A stretch of DNA of 57,008 nucleotides from CAIVAT01 sp037131145 (GTDB lineage Bacteria > Bacteroidota > Bacteroidia > Bacteroidales > FEN-979), in NCBI GenBank assembly GCA_037131145.1, contig JBAXRP010000004.1, positions 1 through 57,008 on the forward strand. The letters run 5' to 3'. Below the pieces are notes generated by a model that searched no databases, was not told where the DNA came from, and saw nothing but the letters and a program-made list of their open reading frames with translations. The translations under genes and the position numbers were made by a program. Each line of letters opens with the position of its first letter. Position 1 is the stretch's first letter. Below are positions 43,685 through 53,175 of the stretch, piece by piece.

Positions 43685-44775
43685 TGGCTCTGAGCAAAAT
43701 TCGCGTACTTATTGTTGAAGATACCCTTGTTGGACAGGGTTTACTTAAAGGTTTGCTTGCCGAAGATCCTCGCTTTGAGGTAATCGGAATAGTTGGAAAC
43801 GGGCGGCAGGCTATTGATTTCATTTCAATAAATAAACCCGACGTGGTAAGCATGGATATTTATATGCCAGTGATGGATGGCGTGGAGGCAACAACCATTA
43901 TAATGCAGCAAACACCGGTGCCTATTGCTATTGTCAGTAGCTTTTATAACACTTCAGAAGTCCAGATGTCATTCAAAATTCTTGAAGCCGGTGCATTGAC
44001 TATTCTTCCGCGACCTTATGGTCCGGGTCATTCCCAGTTTGCAATAACCGCCCGCAATTACCGCAATACGCTTAAAATGCTTTCCGAAATAAAAGTTTCC
44101 GCTCTGAAAGTCCGAATCAAATCACGGTATAATGGCTCAGGCGGCATATATTTTTCCAACCAGACGAATATTTCCGATGACAAAACATCTTCAAGGGAAA
44201 ATAAGTCTGAAAATTATGAAATTATAGCAATCGGGGCTTCAGCCGGAGGTCCTCAGGCAATTCATGCAATCCTAAAGGAGATACCCGAATCGCTTCGCGT
44301 TCCGGTAATGATCGTTCAGCATATTGACAAAAATTTTGCCGATGGATATTGCGACTGGCTTAATTCGGTTTCAAATATTCCAATCCATATTGCCCGAAAC
44401 AATGAAACTATGCTTCCCGGACATGGATATCTGCCTCCGGGCGATAATCACCTTGGTTTGATACGTCAAGGGGTAATTGGGCTATCGAAAAATCCGCCTG
44501 AAAAAGGTCTCCGACCGGCGGTGAGTTTTCTTTTCAGGGACATTTTGACTTTTTATGGAAACAAGGCAGTAGCGATACTCCTTTCAGGTATGGGCGCCGA
44601 TGGAGCTCCGGAAATAAAAAAATTACGCGATGCAGGAGCGTTAACTATTGCACAGGATGCAGAAACCTCTTTGGTGCATGGTATGCCAGGCGAAGCTATC
44701 AGGCTTGGCGGGGCGGCAAAAATTCAGTCTCCCGAAGAAATTGTAGTTGAAATCACCAGATTATTTACCATTTAA
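43684..44775 (+). CDS. cheB: CheB methylesterase (WspF-like)
   Basis: This 363-residue protein demethylates or deamidates receptor glutamates when phosphorylated. It has a receiver domain with Asp58 (VVSMDIYMPVMDGVEAT) and a methylesterase domain with the catalytic triad Ser186 (AIGASAGGPQA), His213 (IVQHIDKNF) and Asp306 (SGMGADGAPE). The linker between them (about 140-175) is polar and poorly conserved. In Wsp, the matching protein WspF limits output; the same role is expected here. It is directly coupled to cheA by the overlapping stop/start. Confidence 0.92.
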   Translation: MALSKIRVLIVEDTLVGQGLLKGLLAEDPRFEVIGIVGNGRQAIDFISINKPDVVSMDIYMPVMDGVEATTIIMQQTPVPIAIVSSFYNTSEVQMSFKILEAGALTILPRPYGPGHSQFAITARNYRNTLKMLSEIKVSALKVRIKSRYNGSGGIYFSNQTNISDDKTSSRENKSENYEIIAIGASAGGPQAIHAILKEIPESLRVPVMIVQHIDKNFADGYCDWLNSVSNIPIHIARNNETMLPGHGYLPPGDNHLGLIRQGVIGLSKNPPEKGLRPAVSFLFRDILTFYGNKAVAILLSGMGADGAPEIKKLRDAGALTIAQDAETSLVHGMPGEAIRLGGAAKIQSPEEIVVEITRLFTI

Positions 44776-44780
44776 TATTA

Positions 44781-44788
44781 TATATTTG
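44781..44788 (+). promoter_or_regulatory. Internal -7 box before the receiver-kinase gene
   Basis: TATATTTG is an exact TAnnTTTG match 16 bases before the ATG at 44804. It would allow the last gene to be expressed separately, with a very short leader. Confidence 0.35.
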
Positions 44789-44803
44789 TATCCAACCTTC
44801 CAG

Positions 44804-46045
44804 ATGACTTTGAATAGCGGTTACGTTATGGCAGTTGAGGACTCAATGGTCCAGGCAAAAAAACTGAAAAACTTTCTTGATCAGAATAGTATCAGGAATA
44901 TTTTATTTCCAACTGCAAATGAAGCCTTTCTTGCAGCTATTGCCGACCCTCCTGTGCTGATTATCAGCGATATTGTAATGCCGGGGATGAGTGGTTATGA
45001 ATTTTGCACAAAACTGAAAACCCATCATATTCTGAAAGAAATCCCGGTTATTCTTTTAACCTCACTCCGCGATCCGCTCGACATCATTAAGGGATTACAG
45101 GCTGGCGCCGATAATTTTATCACAAAACCTTATGAAGAGCAATATCTCCTCTCAAGGATTCAGTACCTTCTGGCAAATCGCGAATTGCGAAAAGCAGGAT
45201 CCGCTGAAATGGTTATCGAAATCGTTTTCCGCGGTAATAAATATGCAATCAATTCTGAAAAAAAACAGATACTGGATCTACTGCTTTCGGTTTATGAAGC
45301 GGCAATTCAGAGGAATGATCAACTGATCTCAACACAGGCTGAACTTGAAGCTTCCAACGAAAACCTGCTTGCCGCAAACCAGGAACTTGAAGCCTTTTCC
45401 TACACAGTTTCACACGATCTGCGCTCACCACTCAACGTGGTTGCCGGTTATACACAATTGCTTCAGGCGGATTATGGGGATAGACTCGATCAGGAAGGAA
45501 ATGAATACCTTGAACGAATGCTTCACTCTGCCTTTTCAATGGCAAAACTAATTGATGATCTATTGAAGTTTTCACGCTCAGGCCGGACGGTAATTACCCC
45601 TGAATATGTTAATCTCACTGATATGGCTGACAAATTGGTGGACGAGATTAAAGCAAGGGAAAAAGATTTGAAGGCAGATATACAAATTCAAAGAGGGCTT
45701 CTATCCCAGGCTGACCCAAGTCTTATGAATGTTGTTCTTGATAACCTGATTGGCAATGCCCTCAAATATTCAGGAAAAATTGATCATCCGGTAATTATCT
45801 TCGATAAAATGATTTCAGGAAGGGAAACAGTTTTTTTTGTCAGAGACAATGGCGCCGGGTTTGATATGGAGAAAGCAGATAAGCTGTTTAATCCTTTTCA
45901 ACGGCTTCACACTAATCAGGAATTTCAGGGAACCGGTATTGGACTTGCAACCGTGAGAAGAATAATTGAACGTCATGGCGGCAGGATATGGGCAGAATCA
46001 GAACCTGGAAAAGGCGCTACTTTCTTTTTTACACTTGGAATTTAA
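44804..46045 (+). CDS. Receiver-histidine kinase, likely output of the Wsp-like system
   Basis: This 413-residue protein joins an N-terminal receiver (Asp56 in LIISDIVMPGMSG; Lys108 in NFITKPYEE) to a short FRGNKYAINSEKKQILDLLL segment, a coiled coil, and a histidine-kinase core with His204 (SYTVSHDLRSPLNVV), N-box VVLDNLIGNALKYSG, RDNGAGFDM and GTGIGLATVRRIIERHGG. It has no sensor of its own, so its natural input is phosphorylation by CheA. It sits where wspR (diguanylate cyclase) would be in Pseudomonas. Its own target, presumably another response regulator, is not encoded nearby. Start at 44804; the upstream frame overlaps cheB. Confidence 0.88.
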   Translation: MTLNSGYVMAVEDSMVQAKKLKNFLDQNSIRNILFPTANEAFLAAIADPPVLIISDIVMPGMSGYEFCTKLKTHHILKEIPVILLTSLRDPLDIIKGLQAGADNFITKPYEEQYLLSRIQYLLANRELRKAGSAEMVIEIVFRGNKYAINSEKKQILDLLLSVYEAAIQRNDQLISTQAELEASNENLLAANQELEAFSYTVSHDLRSPLNVVAGYTQLLQADYGDRLDQEGNEYLERMLHSAFSMAKLIDDLLKFSRSGRTVITPEYVNLTDMADKLVDEIKAREKDLKADIQIQRGLLSQADPSLMNVVLDNLIGNALKYSGKIDHPVIIFDKMISGRETVFFVRDNGAGFDMEKADKLFNPFQRLHTNQEFQGTGIGLATVRRIIERHGGRIWAESEPGKGATFFFTLGI

Positions 46046-46128
46046 AGCCCAGCCGTAGGAGAAATATGTTAAATACCGATTCAGTGTTGATGCGATAATA
46101 TGACAAGAACTTTTTTAACAGGAACAAT

Positions 46129-46151
46129 AAACGAAATATAAACTGATGAAA
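46129..46151 (+). repeat. Direct repeat flanking the Abi cassette, left copy
   Basis: This 23-base sequence (aaacgaaatataaac-t-gatgaaa) matches 47411-47433 with one difference. An 11-base match (aacttttttaa) also occurs upstream of both copies (46108-46118 and 47382-47392). The two copies bracket the Abi gene and its leader RNA. Confidence 0.85.
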
Positions 46152-46244
46152 GTGAGGGATTGGTCAGGTATGTACTAAAACTATCATAATGTGATTGCGG
46201 AATAATAAGGCATCAACATCAAAAAAAATAAATATGCGAAAAAA

Positions 46245-46276
46245 TTGGATGGTTGAAATATTTATTTGTATTTTTG
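46245..46276 (+). promoter_or_regulatory. Promoter of the Abi cassette (TTG-N21-TATTTTTG)
   Basis: TTG (46245-46247), 21 bases, then TATTTTTG (46269-46276) give a well-spaced Bacteroidota promoter. Transcription would begin near 46283, leaving a leader of about 70 bases. Confidence 0.6.
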
Positions 46277-46282
46277 TACGCA

Positions 46283-46355
46283 ATAAGACTCACCACGCTT
46301 CCCATTTGAACAGCGCACCAGGGTGGGTTTTCGATTTATATAGAGTGAGTGTTTG
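46283..46355 (+). ncRNA. Candidate structured leader RNA of the Abi gene
   Basis: The leader can close with a six-base-pair stem ACTCAC (46288-46293) with GTGAGT (46345-46350) that ends just before the start codon. Inside, CCCA (46301-46304) can pair with TGGG (46324-46327), extended by three U-G pairs, and CCAC (46293-46296) offers a competing partner for GTGG (46323-46326). From memory, a conserved RNA motif named abiF precedes some genes of this protein family; I cannot confirm that this leader belongs to it. Confidence 0.4.
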
Positions 46356-47255
46356 ATGAACTATACCAAACCCCCGTTATCCATTACCGACCAAATTAGC
46401 AAGCTCAAACTGCGAGGTTTGACTTTTTCCGACGAAACTAAAGCAGCCCACTATTTATCCAATATCAGTTATTACCGACTCAGGTCCTACACATTTCCCT
46501 TTCAGGATAACAACGACCCTGCACACCCCTTTAATTATAAAATCAGTTTTGAGGAGATCATTCAATTGTATGTATTTGACCGAAAATTGCGGTTACTGGT
46601 GTTTAATGCCATTGAGAAAATTGAAGTTGCATTGCGCACTAAAATTGTACATGAATTCTCTATGACCTTTGGGAGTCACTGGTATGAGGATGGAAATATG
46701 TATCGTGACAATTACCATTTTAACAGGAATATTGCCACCTTGTACGATGAAATCAACCGTTCTACTGAAACTTTTATTCATCATTATAAACACACCTATA
46801 CAACCCCTGTAAATCCACCTGCGTGGATGAGCCTTGAGGTAGTTTCAATGGGTTTGCTGAGCAAATTGTTTTCGAACTTAAAGAAAGTTCCTGAAAAGAA
46901 AAGGGTAACTGCTGAATTCGGTTTGACAAACCCGGTCATCCTTGAAAGCTGGATGCATGCGTTTGCCAATCTGCGAAATATTTGTGCTCATCATAGTCGT
47001 TTATGGAACCGAAGGTTTACCATTAGCCCCCAATTACCTTATAATACAATTTATCCTTTTTTAAATAACCGGGATTTGCACACCAACAAACTTTATGCAC
47101 AACTTTGTTGTATCAATTACATTTCTACTATTATTAGTCCTGGAAACAGTTTTGTGAAAAACCTCAGCGACCTCTTACAAACTTGTCCGTTGCTTGATTT
47201 AAACGAAATGGGGTTCCCGGCAGATTGGAAAACGGAGACAATTTGGACCAGGTAA
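46356..47255 (+). CDS. Abi family protein (AbiD/AbiF-type HEPN), phage defence candidate
   Basis: This 299-residue protein fits the Abi_2 (AbiD/AbiF) family of abortive-infection proteins. Family-like parts are the opening KPPLSITDQISKLKLRGL, the YYRLRSYTFPFQ segment, FDRKLRLLVFNAIEKIEVAL, WMSLEVVSMGLLSKLFSNL and the HEPN ribonuclease-type motif RNICAHHSRLW with Arg207 and His212. HEPN proteins of this type are thought to cleave or bind RNA when phage infection is sensed. It has its own promoter and structured leader, and a 23-bp direct repeat on each side. ATG at 46356 is preferred to the TTG directly before it. Confidence 0.88.
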   Translation: MNYTKPPLSITDQISKLKLRGLTFSDETKAAHYLSNISYYRLRSYTFPFQDNNDPAHPFNYKISFEEIIQLYVFDRKLRLLVFNAIEKIEVALRTKIVHEFSMTFGSHWYEDGNMYRDNYHFNRNIATLYDEINRSTETFIHHYKHTYTTPVNPPAWMSLEVVSMGLLSKLFSNLKKVPEKKRVTAEFGLTNPVILESWMHAFANLRNICAHHSRLWNRRFTISPQLPYNTIYPFLNNRDLHTNKLYAQLCCINYISTIISPGNSFVKNLSDLLQTCPLLDLNEMGFPADWKTETIWTR

Positions 47256-47410
47256 AAAGAAAAATGAAGCTTTAATGACTATTCAATTTTGACACACAGG
47301 AGTATGATTATTTGACGCACATTCGAAACCTTGTTGTAAAAAAGCGTTGAAGATGAAAATTTAACTTTTCCGACGTTTTACAACTTTTTTAAACCACTGA
47401 ATATGAATAA

Positions 47411-47433
47411 AAACGAAATATAAACAGATGAAA
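47411..47433 (+). repeat. Direct repeat flanking the Abi cassette, right copy
   Basis: This copy (aaacgaaatataaac-a-gatgaaa) includes the ATG of the following barrel gene. It differs from the left copy at one of 23 positions. Confidence 0.85.
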
Positions 47434-48099
47434 ACAACATTCCTCATCATTATTCTCTGTTGGTTAGCCTGTCAGTCGCCTGCGCAAAATTCAATCAGCA
47501 TCGAGGCTGGGTTCCTCGGCACTTACACGAGTATTGCCGAATATCCTTCGATTGGACGAACCGACTTCCTGCTCGATTCAATGAAACTGTTTCAGAACGT
47601 CGTATCTTTTCATGCAGCATTAACTGCTAATATTGAACTTGGCAAAAAGTTCTTTCTTTCAACCGGATTTCATTACAGCAGAAAAGGGCTTAAAGAGGTT
47701 GACTATACTGATAACGACGGTTACATCTGGTATACATCGGCAAAGCAGTATTACCTTGGATTGTCGGTACTTTTGGGTTACAAATTCCGCCTGAAGAACA
47801 GCAGGTTCGGATTTCAGTTTGCCACCGGTACTCAGGCTGATTTTGCAATAGGCACTCCTAATGGCGGCGCTCTGTTTTCGGGATCATATCACAGGTTTTT
47901 TATGCCTTTTTCAAGATTCAACGAAGTTGACCTAAGCTGGGTTGCCGAAGGAGGTTGCAATTATAAACTTGGACCGGGAGATATTCTTGTTAAATTGACA
48001 TACCATTACGGATTAAGCGATGTGCTCGAAGATCCTTTCGTAATCGGAAGGAGTATGTCGTTTGGAATCTCTGCAGGGTATTCATTTAATCTGCGCTAA
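47428..48099 (+). CDS. Outer-membrane beta-barrel protein (PorT-like)
   Basis: This 223-residue protein has a signal peptide (about 1-20, ending SPAQ) and alternating amphipathic strands (NSISIEAGFLGTYTS, FFLSTGFHYSRKGL, YYLGLSVLLGYKFRL, MSFGISAGYSFNLR), consistent with an eight-stranded outer-membrane barrel of the PorT-like type common in Bacteroidota. The role is unknown. Its start lies within a direct repeat whose other copy is 1.3 kb upstream, across the Abi cassette. Confidence 0.75.
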   Translation: MKTTFLIIILCWLACQSPAQNSISIEAGFLGTYTSIAEYPSIGRTDFLLDSMKLFQNVVSFHAALTANIELGKKFFLSTGFHYSRKGLKEVDYTDNDGYIWYTSAKQYYLGLSVLLGYKFRLKNSRFGFQFATGTQADFAIGTPNGGALFSGSYHRFFMPFSRFNEVDLSWVAEGGCNYKLGPGDILVKLTYHYGLSDVLEDPFVIGRSMSFGISAGYSFNLR

Positions 48100-48151
48100 T
48101 CTTTGCATAAATCCGCGCTAATCCATGAGAAATAATGCGCCGGCAATAAAA

Positions 48152-49486
48152 TTACTCAGTATAGAATCTAATCATCTTCCTAATCGCATCCTGACATACC
48201 GGGCAGAAACCAGGAGCTTCGTTTGATTTCATCCGGCAATCCATAGCCGGACTGAAAATTCCCTTTGCAACATAACCACCGCCTTCAAACATTCCGGTCT
48301 TTCCTTTGTATTTATCTTCACGCGGCGTTGGTATCGGTATTCCCGACGTTAACATCTCCCTCCATTTGGCGTTGAAATTTACGTTGGTAGTGATATTTGG
48401 TTCCCAGGGTTCAAATTTCAGATTGTAGTAATCGGAATATGTAACTTCCGAAGTATAGTATTCATCGGCAAGTCCTGCAAACTGATGACCAAATTCGTGA
48501 AGCGCTACAATTTCAGATAACTGGTGATCTACAGTACTCTCGCCGTAATGATTATAGAACCCGCCGCCGCCATACCGTTTGCTGTTCACAAGGATAAAGA
48601 CCATATCATAAGGTACCGCTGAAGCCAGGTCATACATTGCGCGGGTATCGGATGTAGTGAGGTAACGATCCATGTCGAATGTGTAGAAACTGCTGTGAAT
48701 ATTAGTGTTTACATAAATATCCTTTCCTGGAATAGTAACCCCGGATTCGGAAGACGGCGCTTCAATGGCATAAAAATTAAACAGGTTGGCAAATTCGTTG
48801 TATGGAGTAATTGTTAAAAAATATTCAGCCATTCTCGTTGCGTCGGCAATGAATTTATCCATTTCAAGCGTTGTATAGCCCTCGGCAATAAATGCGATAT
48901 CTACATGATTTGAAGGATTGCCTGTAACTTTAATTTTTGTGTATTTCACCGTTGGAATATTTTCATTGACGATGAAATAATCCATTGGATTGATGTAGCG
49001 TTCAAACAGCTTTTCAAATTCATTTGTGGCAAATGAACGTTTTTCAATAACAAATCTGATTGTGTTTTTGGGAAAAGGCATCACTGCTGTCATTGGATAT
49101 GCGCGTTTCATTTTCTTTGCCTCTTCCGTACCTTTCCACTCTTGAAAAAGGGTACTGAATCCTCGCGAAAAGAGCGCTTTCCCCGATAATGAATCAAAAA
49201 CCTGGTAGCGATAAGTTCCGAAGCCGAATGGATCAATAAGGTTTTTCAACGGACCACCGTAATTTGGCTCCTCTTTCATCTGGACAAAATACGCTGTTTC
49301 TGATGATGAATCGCCAGCCAACAGATAATCAATCCTCAGTGTTTTGGGGTTAAACCAGGCGGCGAAGTCAAAAAGTTCATCCACAACTGTAACAGGTTCA
49401 GAAAATGCGGTTTGAACCTGGGAGAATCCAATCAGTGGATTGATAAGAAAAAGCGTCAGGATTATGGAACAATACGATTTATTCAT
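48152..49486 (-). CDS. M64 (IgA peptidase-like) secreted metallopeptidase
   Basis: This 444-residue protein has a signal peptide (MNKSYCSIILTLFLINPLIG) and a zinc peptidase domain with HEFGH (His330, Glu331, His334) followed by QFAGLADEYY, as in the M64 family. The N-terminal third (about 25-170) is a beta-rich prodomain-like region with FDSLSGKALFSRGFSTLF, and NHVDIAFIAEGYTTLEMDKF opens the catalytic part. The C-terminus has three cysteines (DCRMKSN, FCPVCQ) usual for the family. It is likely exported. I chose 49486 because the longer frame begins with TTG inside the promoter box; 49492 is an equal alternative. Confidence 0.87.
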   Translation of the reverse strand: MNKSYCSIILTLFLINPLIGFSQVQTAFSEPVTVVDELFDFAAWFNPKTLRIDYLLAGDSSSETAYFVQMKEEPNYGGPLKNLIDPFGFGTYRYQVFDSLSGKALFSRGFSTLFQEWKGTEEAKKMKRAYPMTAVMPFPKNTIRFVIEKRSFATNEFEKLFERYINPMDYFIVNENIPTVKYTKIKVTGNPSNHVDIAFIAEGYTTLEMDKFIADATRMAEYFLTITPYNEFANLFNFYAIEAPSSESGVTIPGKDIYVNTNIHSSFYTFDMDRYLTTSDTRAMYDLASAVPYDMVFILVNSKRYGGGGFYNHYGESTVDHQLSEIVALHEFGHQFAGLADEYYTSEVTYSDYYNLKFEPWEPNITTNVNFNAKWREMLTSGIPIPTPREDKYKGKTGMFEGGGYVAKGIFSPAMDCRMKSNEAPGFCPVCQDAIRKMIRFYTE

Positions 49487-49528
49487 ATACATGGAGAAAT
49501 AATTTTGATTAACAGGACATTGTGGTTT

Positions 49529-49536
49529 CAAAATTA
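49529..49536 (-). promoter_or_regulatory. -7 promoter box for the M64 peptidase gene
   Basis: The minus strand reads TAATTTTG, an exact TAnnTTTG match, 43 bases before the chosen start codon. Confidence 0.4.
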
Positions 49537-49595
49537 CTCACTTTTCATCAGATAGAAAAACCGCCATCGACCATCCTGTTGACATGGAAAAAAAA

Positions 49596-49626
49596 TTGCA
49601 TTTCTGCCGCTATTTGTATAGGTTTG
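49596..49626 (+). promoter_or_regulatory. Promoter of galM (TTG-N20-TAGGTTTG)
   Basis: TTG (49596-49598) and TAGGTTTG (49619-49626) are 20 bases apart, a full Bacteroidota promoter. It excludes the longer galM frame starting at 49584. Confidence 0.6.
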
Positions 49627-49649
49627 TACCCTCATCAAACAATAGTGTT

Positions 49650-50831
<1,182 letters not shown>

Positions 50832-50845
50832 AGATTGCATTTTTC

Positions 50846-51745
50846 TTAATATCGGTTTGGCACAAACGCCTGCTCCGACATTGGCGGTCGAACATAAGAT
50901 TTGTCGCGCTCCAACGGAGGCAGAACAATCGAATCGCGTGGTACATCTTCATAAGGAATCATGCTCAACAGGTGACTGATGCAATTGAGCCGAGCCCGCC
51001 TTTTGTCATCGGCTTCTACCACATACCATGGCGACTGTTTGGTGTCGGTATAAGCAAACATATCATCCTTGGCTTTTGAATAATCCACCCATTTTGTCCG
51101 GGATTCAACATCCATCGGACTTATTTTCCATCGGCGCGTGGGATCGTCAATCCGCTGAACAAACCTACGTTCCTGTTCAGTATCGCTAACGGAGAACCAA
51201 TATTTAATCAGGATGATACCTGATCTGATCAGCATGGTTTCAAAATTAGGACATGACCGGAGAAAATCCCAGTATTCAGCATCGGTACAAAAACCCATAA
51301 CTCGTTCAACACCCGCCCGGTTGTACCAACTGCGGTCGAAAAGAACCATTTCACCCGCTGCCGGCAGATGTGATACATAACGCTGAAAATACCATTGTGT
51401 TTTCTCCTTTTCAGTGGGAATGCCCAAAGCAACCACCCGGCAAACGCGTGGATTGAGTGTTTCGGTAATCCTTTTAATGGAGCCGCCTTTGCCTGCGGCA
51501 TCCCTGCCCTCGAATAAGACTACTACCCGCAACCCCTTGTATTTGATCCATTCCTGAAGTTTTACCAGATCAACCTGGAGTTTCGCCAGTTCTTCCTCGT
51601 ACAAATGAGATGGGAGCTTGTTTTTGCCTTCATCTTCCGGATCGGATGGTTTTGAACTCACAACAGGAGCTTCGCTCTTTTTCGACTTCTCCTTTTTCTC
51701 TTTTACCTTTTCTGTTTCTTTTGGTTTTTCTTTCTTGTGTCCCAT
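50846..51745 (-). CDS. ppk2: Polyphosphate kinase 2 (PPK2)
   Basis: PPK2 transfers phosphate between polyphosphate and nucleotides, favouring NDP/NTP formation from polyphosphate. The 299 residues have a lysine/glutamate-rich N-terminus (about 1-45), Walker A GRDAAGKG (80-87), Walker B LFDRSWYNR (135-143) and the lid segment ERRFVQRIDDPTRRWKIS. A single domain of this length fits class I (ADP/GDP-phosphorylating). It lies between galM and galK on the galK strand, 89 bases beyond the galK stop and separated from it by a 7-bp repeat array. Confidence 0.9.
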   Translation of the reverse strand: MGHKKEKPKETEKVKEKKEKSKKSEAPVVSSKPSDPEDEGKNKLPSHLYEEELAKLQVDLVKLQEWIKYKGLRVVVLFEGRDAAGKGGSIKRITETLNPRVCRVVALGIPTEKEKTQWYFQRYVSHLPAAGEMVLFDRSWYNRAGVERVMGFCTDAEYWDFLRSCPNFETMLIRSGIILIKYWFSVSDTEQERRFVQRIDDPTRRWKISPMDVESRTKWVDYSKAKDDMFAYTDTKQSPWYVVEADDKRRARLNCISHLLSMIPYEDVPRDSIVLPPLERDKSYVRPPMSEQAFVPNRY

Positions 51746-51800
51746 TTTTCTAATTATTTAGTGAAAATTCCGAAAACTATTTATTTACCAAATCTTATCC

Positions 51801-51835
51801 CTCGTCCTTCGTCCCTCGTCCTTCGTCCCTCGTCC
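51801..51835 (+). repeat. Five-copy YTCGTCC tandem repeat after galK
   Basis: Five 7-bp units alternate CTCGTCC and TTCGTCC, a 14-bp period. The array ends exactly at the galK stop codon and lies upstream of the ppk2 start. Confidence 0.9.
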
Positions 51836-53001
51836 TAAGTAATCTCCCGCGCTCCATCCGACGCTTCACCGATGTAAAAATCTGCTATCAATCCGGTTTT
51901 AGCGTGATATTCCCGTCCAACCTGCTCAATAAAGGCGTCAACCGCATTATCTCTGACAATATTCACAGTGCAGCCTCCAAATCCTGCTCCGGTCATACGA
52001 GCGCCAATTACGCCGTTGATTTTCTGAGCCTCCTCAACAAGAGTATCGAGTTCAAAACCGGTAACTTCATAATTATCCCGCAAAGATTCATGCGAGGCAT
52101 TCATCAGCGCGCCAAACTGTAATATGTCGCCTTTCAGCAGCGCCGATACGGCGTTGAGAACACGCTGGTTTTCCGATATAACATGACGCGCCCGGCGTCG
52201 TATCAATTCATCGGGAATTTGTTCCTGTATCTTATAAAACTGCATGAAACTGATTTCACTAAGTTTTGAGATAGGCGCTGATTGGTTGAGGTAATTAACC
52301 GCAAGCTGACATTCGGCAACCCTTTCGTTGTATTTTGAATCAGCCAGTCCGCGTTTCTTATTAGTATTGACAATTATCAGTTTGAAACCATTGAGAACAA
52401 ACGAAACTTTCTTGTATTCGAGCGTGCTGCAATTGAGAAAAATAGCGTAATCCTTCTTTCCCATTCCTACGGCGAACATATCCATAATGCCGCAGTTTAG
52501 TCCTACAAACTCATTTTCGGCGCGTTTCGACATGTTGATCAGGTCAATCATCTCCAGCCGGGTGGTATTCAACATCACTGTGAGCGCGTATGCCGTAACC
52601 ATTTCAATTGAAGCCGAGGACGACAGTCCGGCGCTGTTTGGAATATCGCCCGAAAAGAGCATATCAAACCCGGAAAGTGGAATCTTCATCTGAAGAAATT
52701 GATCGAAAATGCCCATGGGATAGTTTGTCCATTCCCGTGCGATTTTCTGTGGAATTTTACTAACCGGAAAATCAGCCCGGAAGGTCATGTTGGTTGACGC
52801 CAACCTGATTTCGTATTCCTGATTAGGACGGATAAGCAGATATGTACCGTATTGCAAGGCGCATGGAAGAACAAAGCCGCCATTGTAATCGGTATGCTCG
52901 CCAATAAGGTTAACCCTGCCGGGGGCGAAAAACATTCGGGGAGTTTCGTCGGGGCGGCCATAAAGAGTATAAAATTGATTTTTTAAATCGTTGAAGTCCA
53001 T
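51835..53001 (-). CDS. galK: Galactokinase
   Basis: GalK phosphorylates alpha-D-galactose to galactose 1-phosphate, the entry to the Leloir pathway. The 388 residues have the galactokinase signature APGRVNLIGEHTDYNGG (26-42), the GHMP ATP-binding motif GDIPNSAGLSSSAS (about 116-129), LNCGIMDMFAVGMGKKD with the catalytic Asp and the C-terminal GARMTGAGFGGCTVNIV. Together with galM this indicates galactose catabolism. galT and galE are not in the window. The stop abuts the YTCGTCC repeat. Confidence 0.95.
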   Translation of the reverse strand: MDFNDLKNQFYTLYGRPDETPRMFFAPGRVNLIGEHTDYNGGFVLPCALQYGTYLLIRPNQEYEIRLASTNMTFRADFPVSKIPQKIAREWTNYPMGIFDQFLQMKIPLSGFDMLFSGDIPNSAGLSSSASIEMVTAYALTVMLNTTRLEMIDLINMSKRAENEFVGLNCGIMDMFAVGMGKKDYAIFLNCSTLEYKKVSFVLNGFKLIIVNTNKKRGLADSKYNERVAECQLAVNYLNQSAPISKLSEISFMQFYKIQEQIPDELIRRRARHVISENQRVLNAVSALLKGDILQFGALMNASHESLRDNYEVTGFELDTLVEEAQKINGVIGARMTGAGFGGCTVNIVRDNAVDAFIEQVGREYHAKTGLIADFYIGEASDGAREIT

Positions 53002-53147
53002 CGGTGGTTGTTATTTTGTTTATATATCCAATCTTCATCCAAACCGGAAGCAGGCGTTAATACTCTGGCGAAATTAATCAAAATGGTTATAAAACAGCAA
53101 TTCTGCACGAAATCATTATAGAGGAAAAATGAAACAACGGAAAATTG

Positions 53148-53155
53148 TATTTTTG
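53148..53155 (+). promoter_or_regulatory. -7 promoter box for the beta-mannosidase gene
   Basis: TATTTTTG matches TAnnTTTG exactly and is followed by CCGCC, a typical start-site context. It is 20 bases before the ATG at 53176. No -33 box is evident. Confidence 0.45.
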
Positions 53156-53175
53156 CCGCCATAAACACTGTGCGT

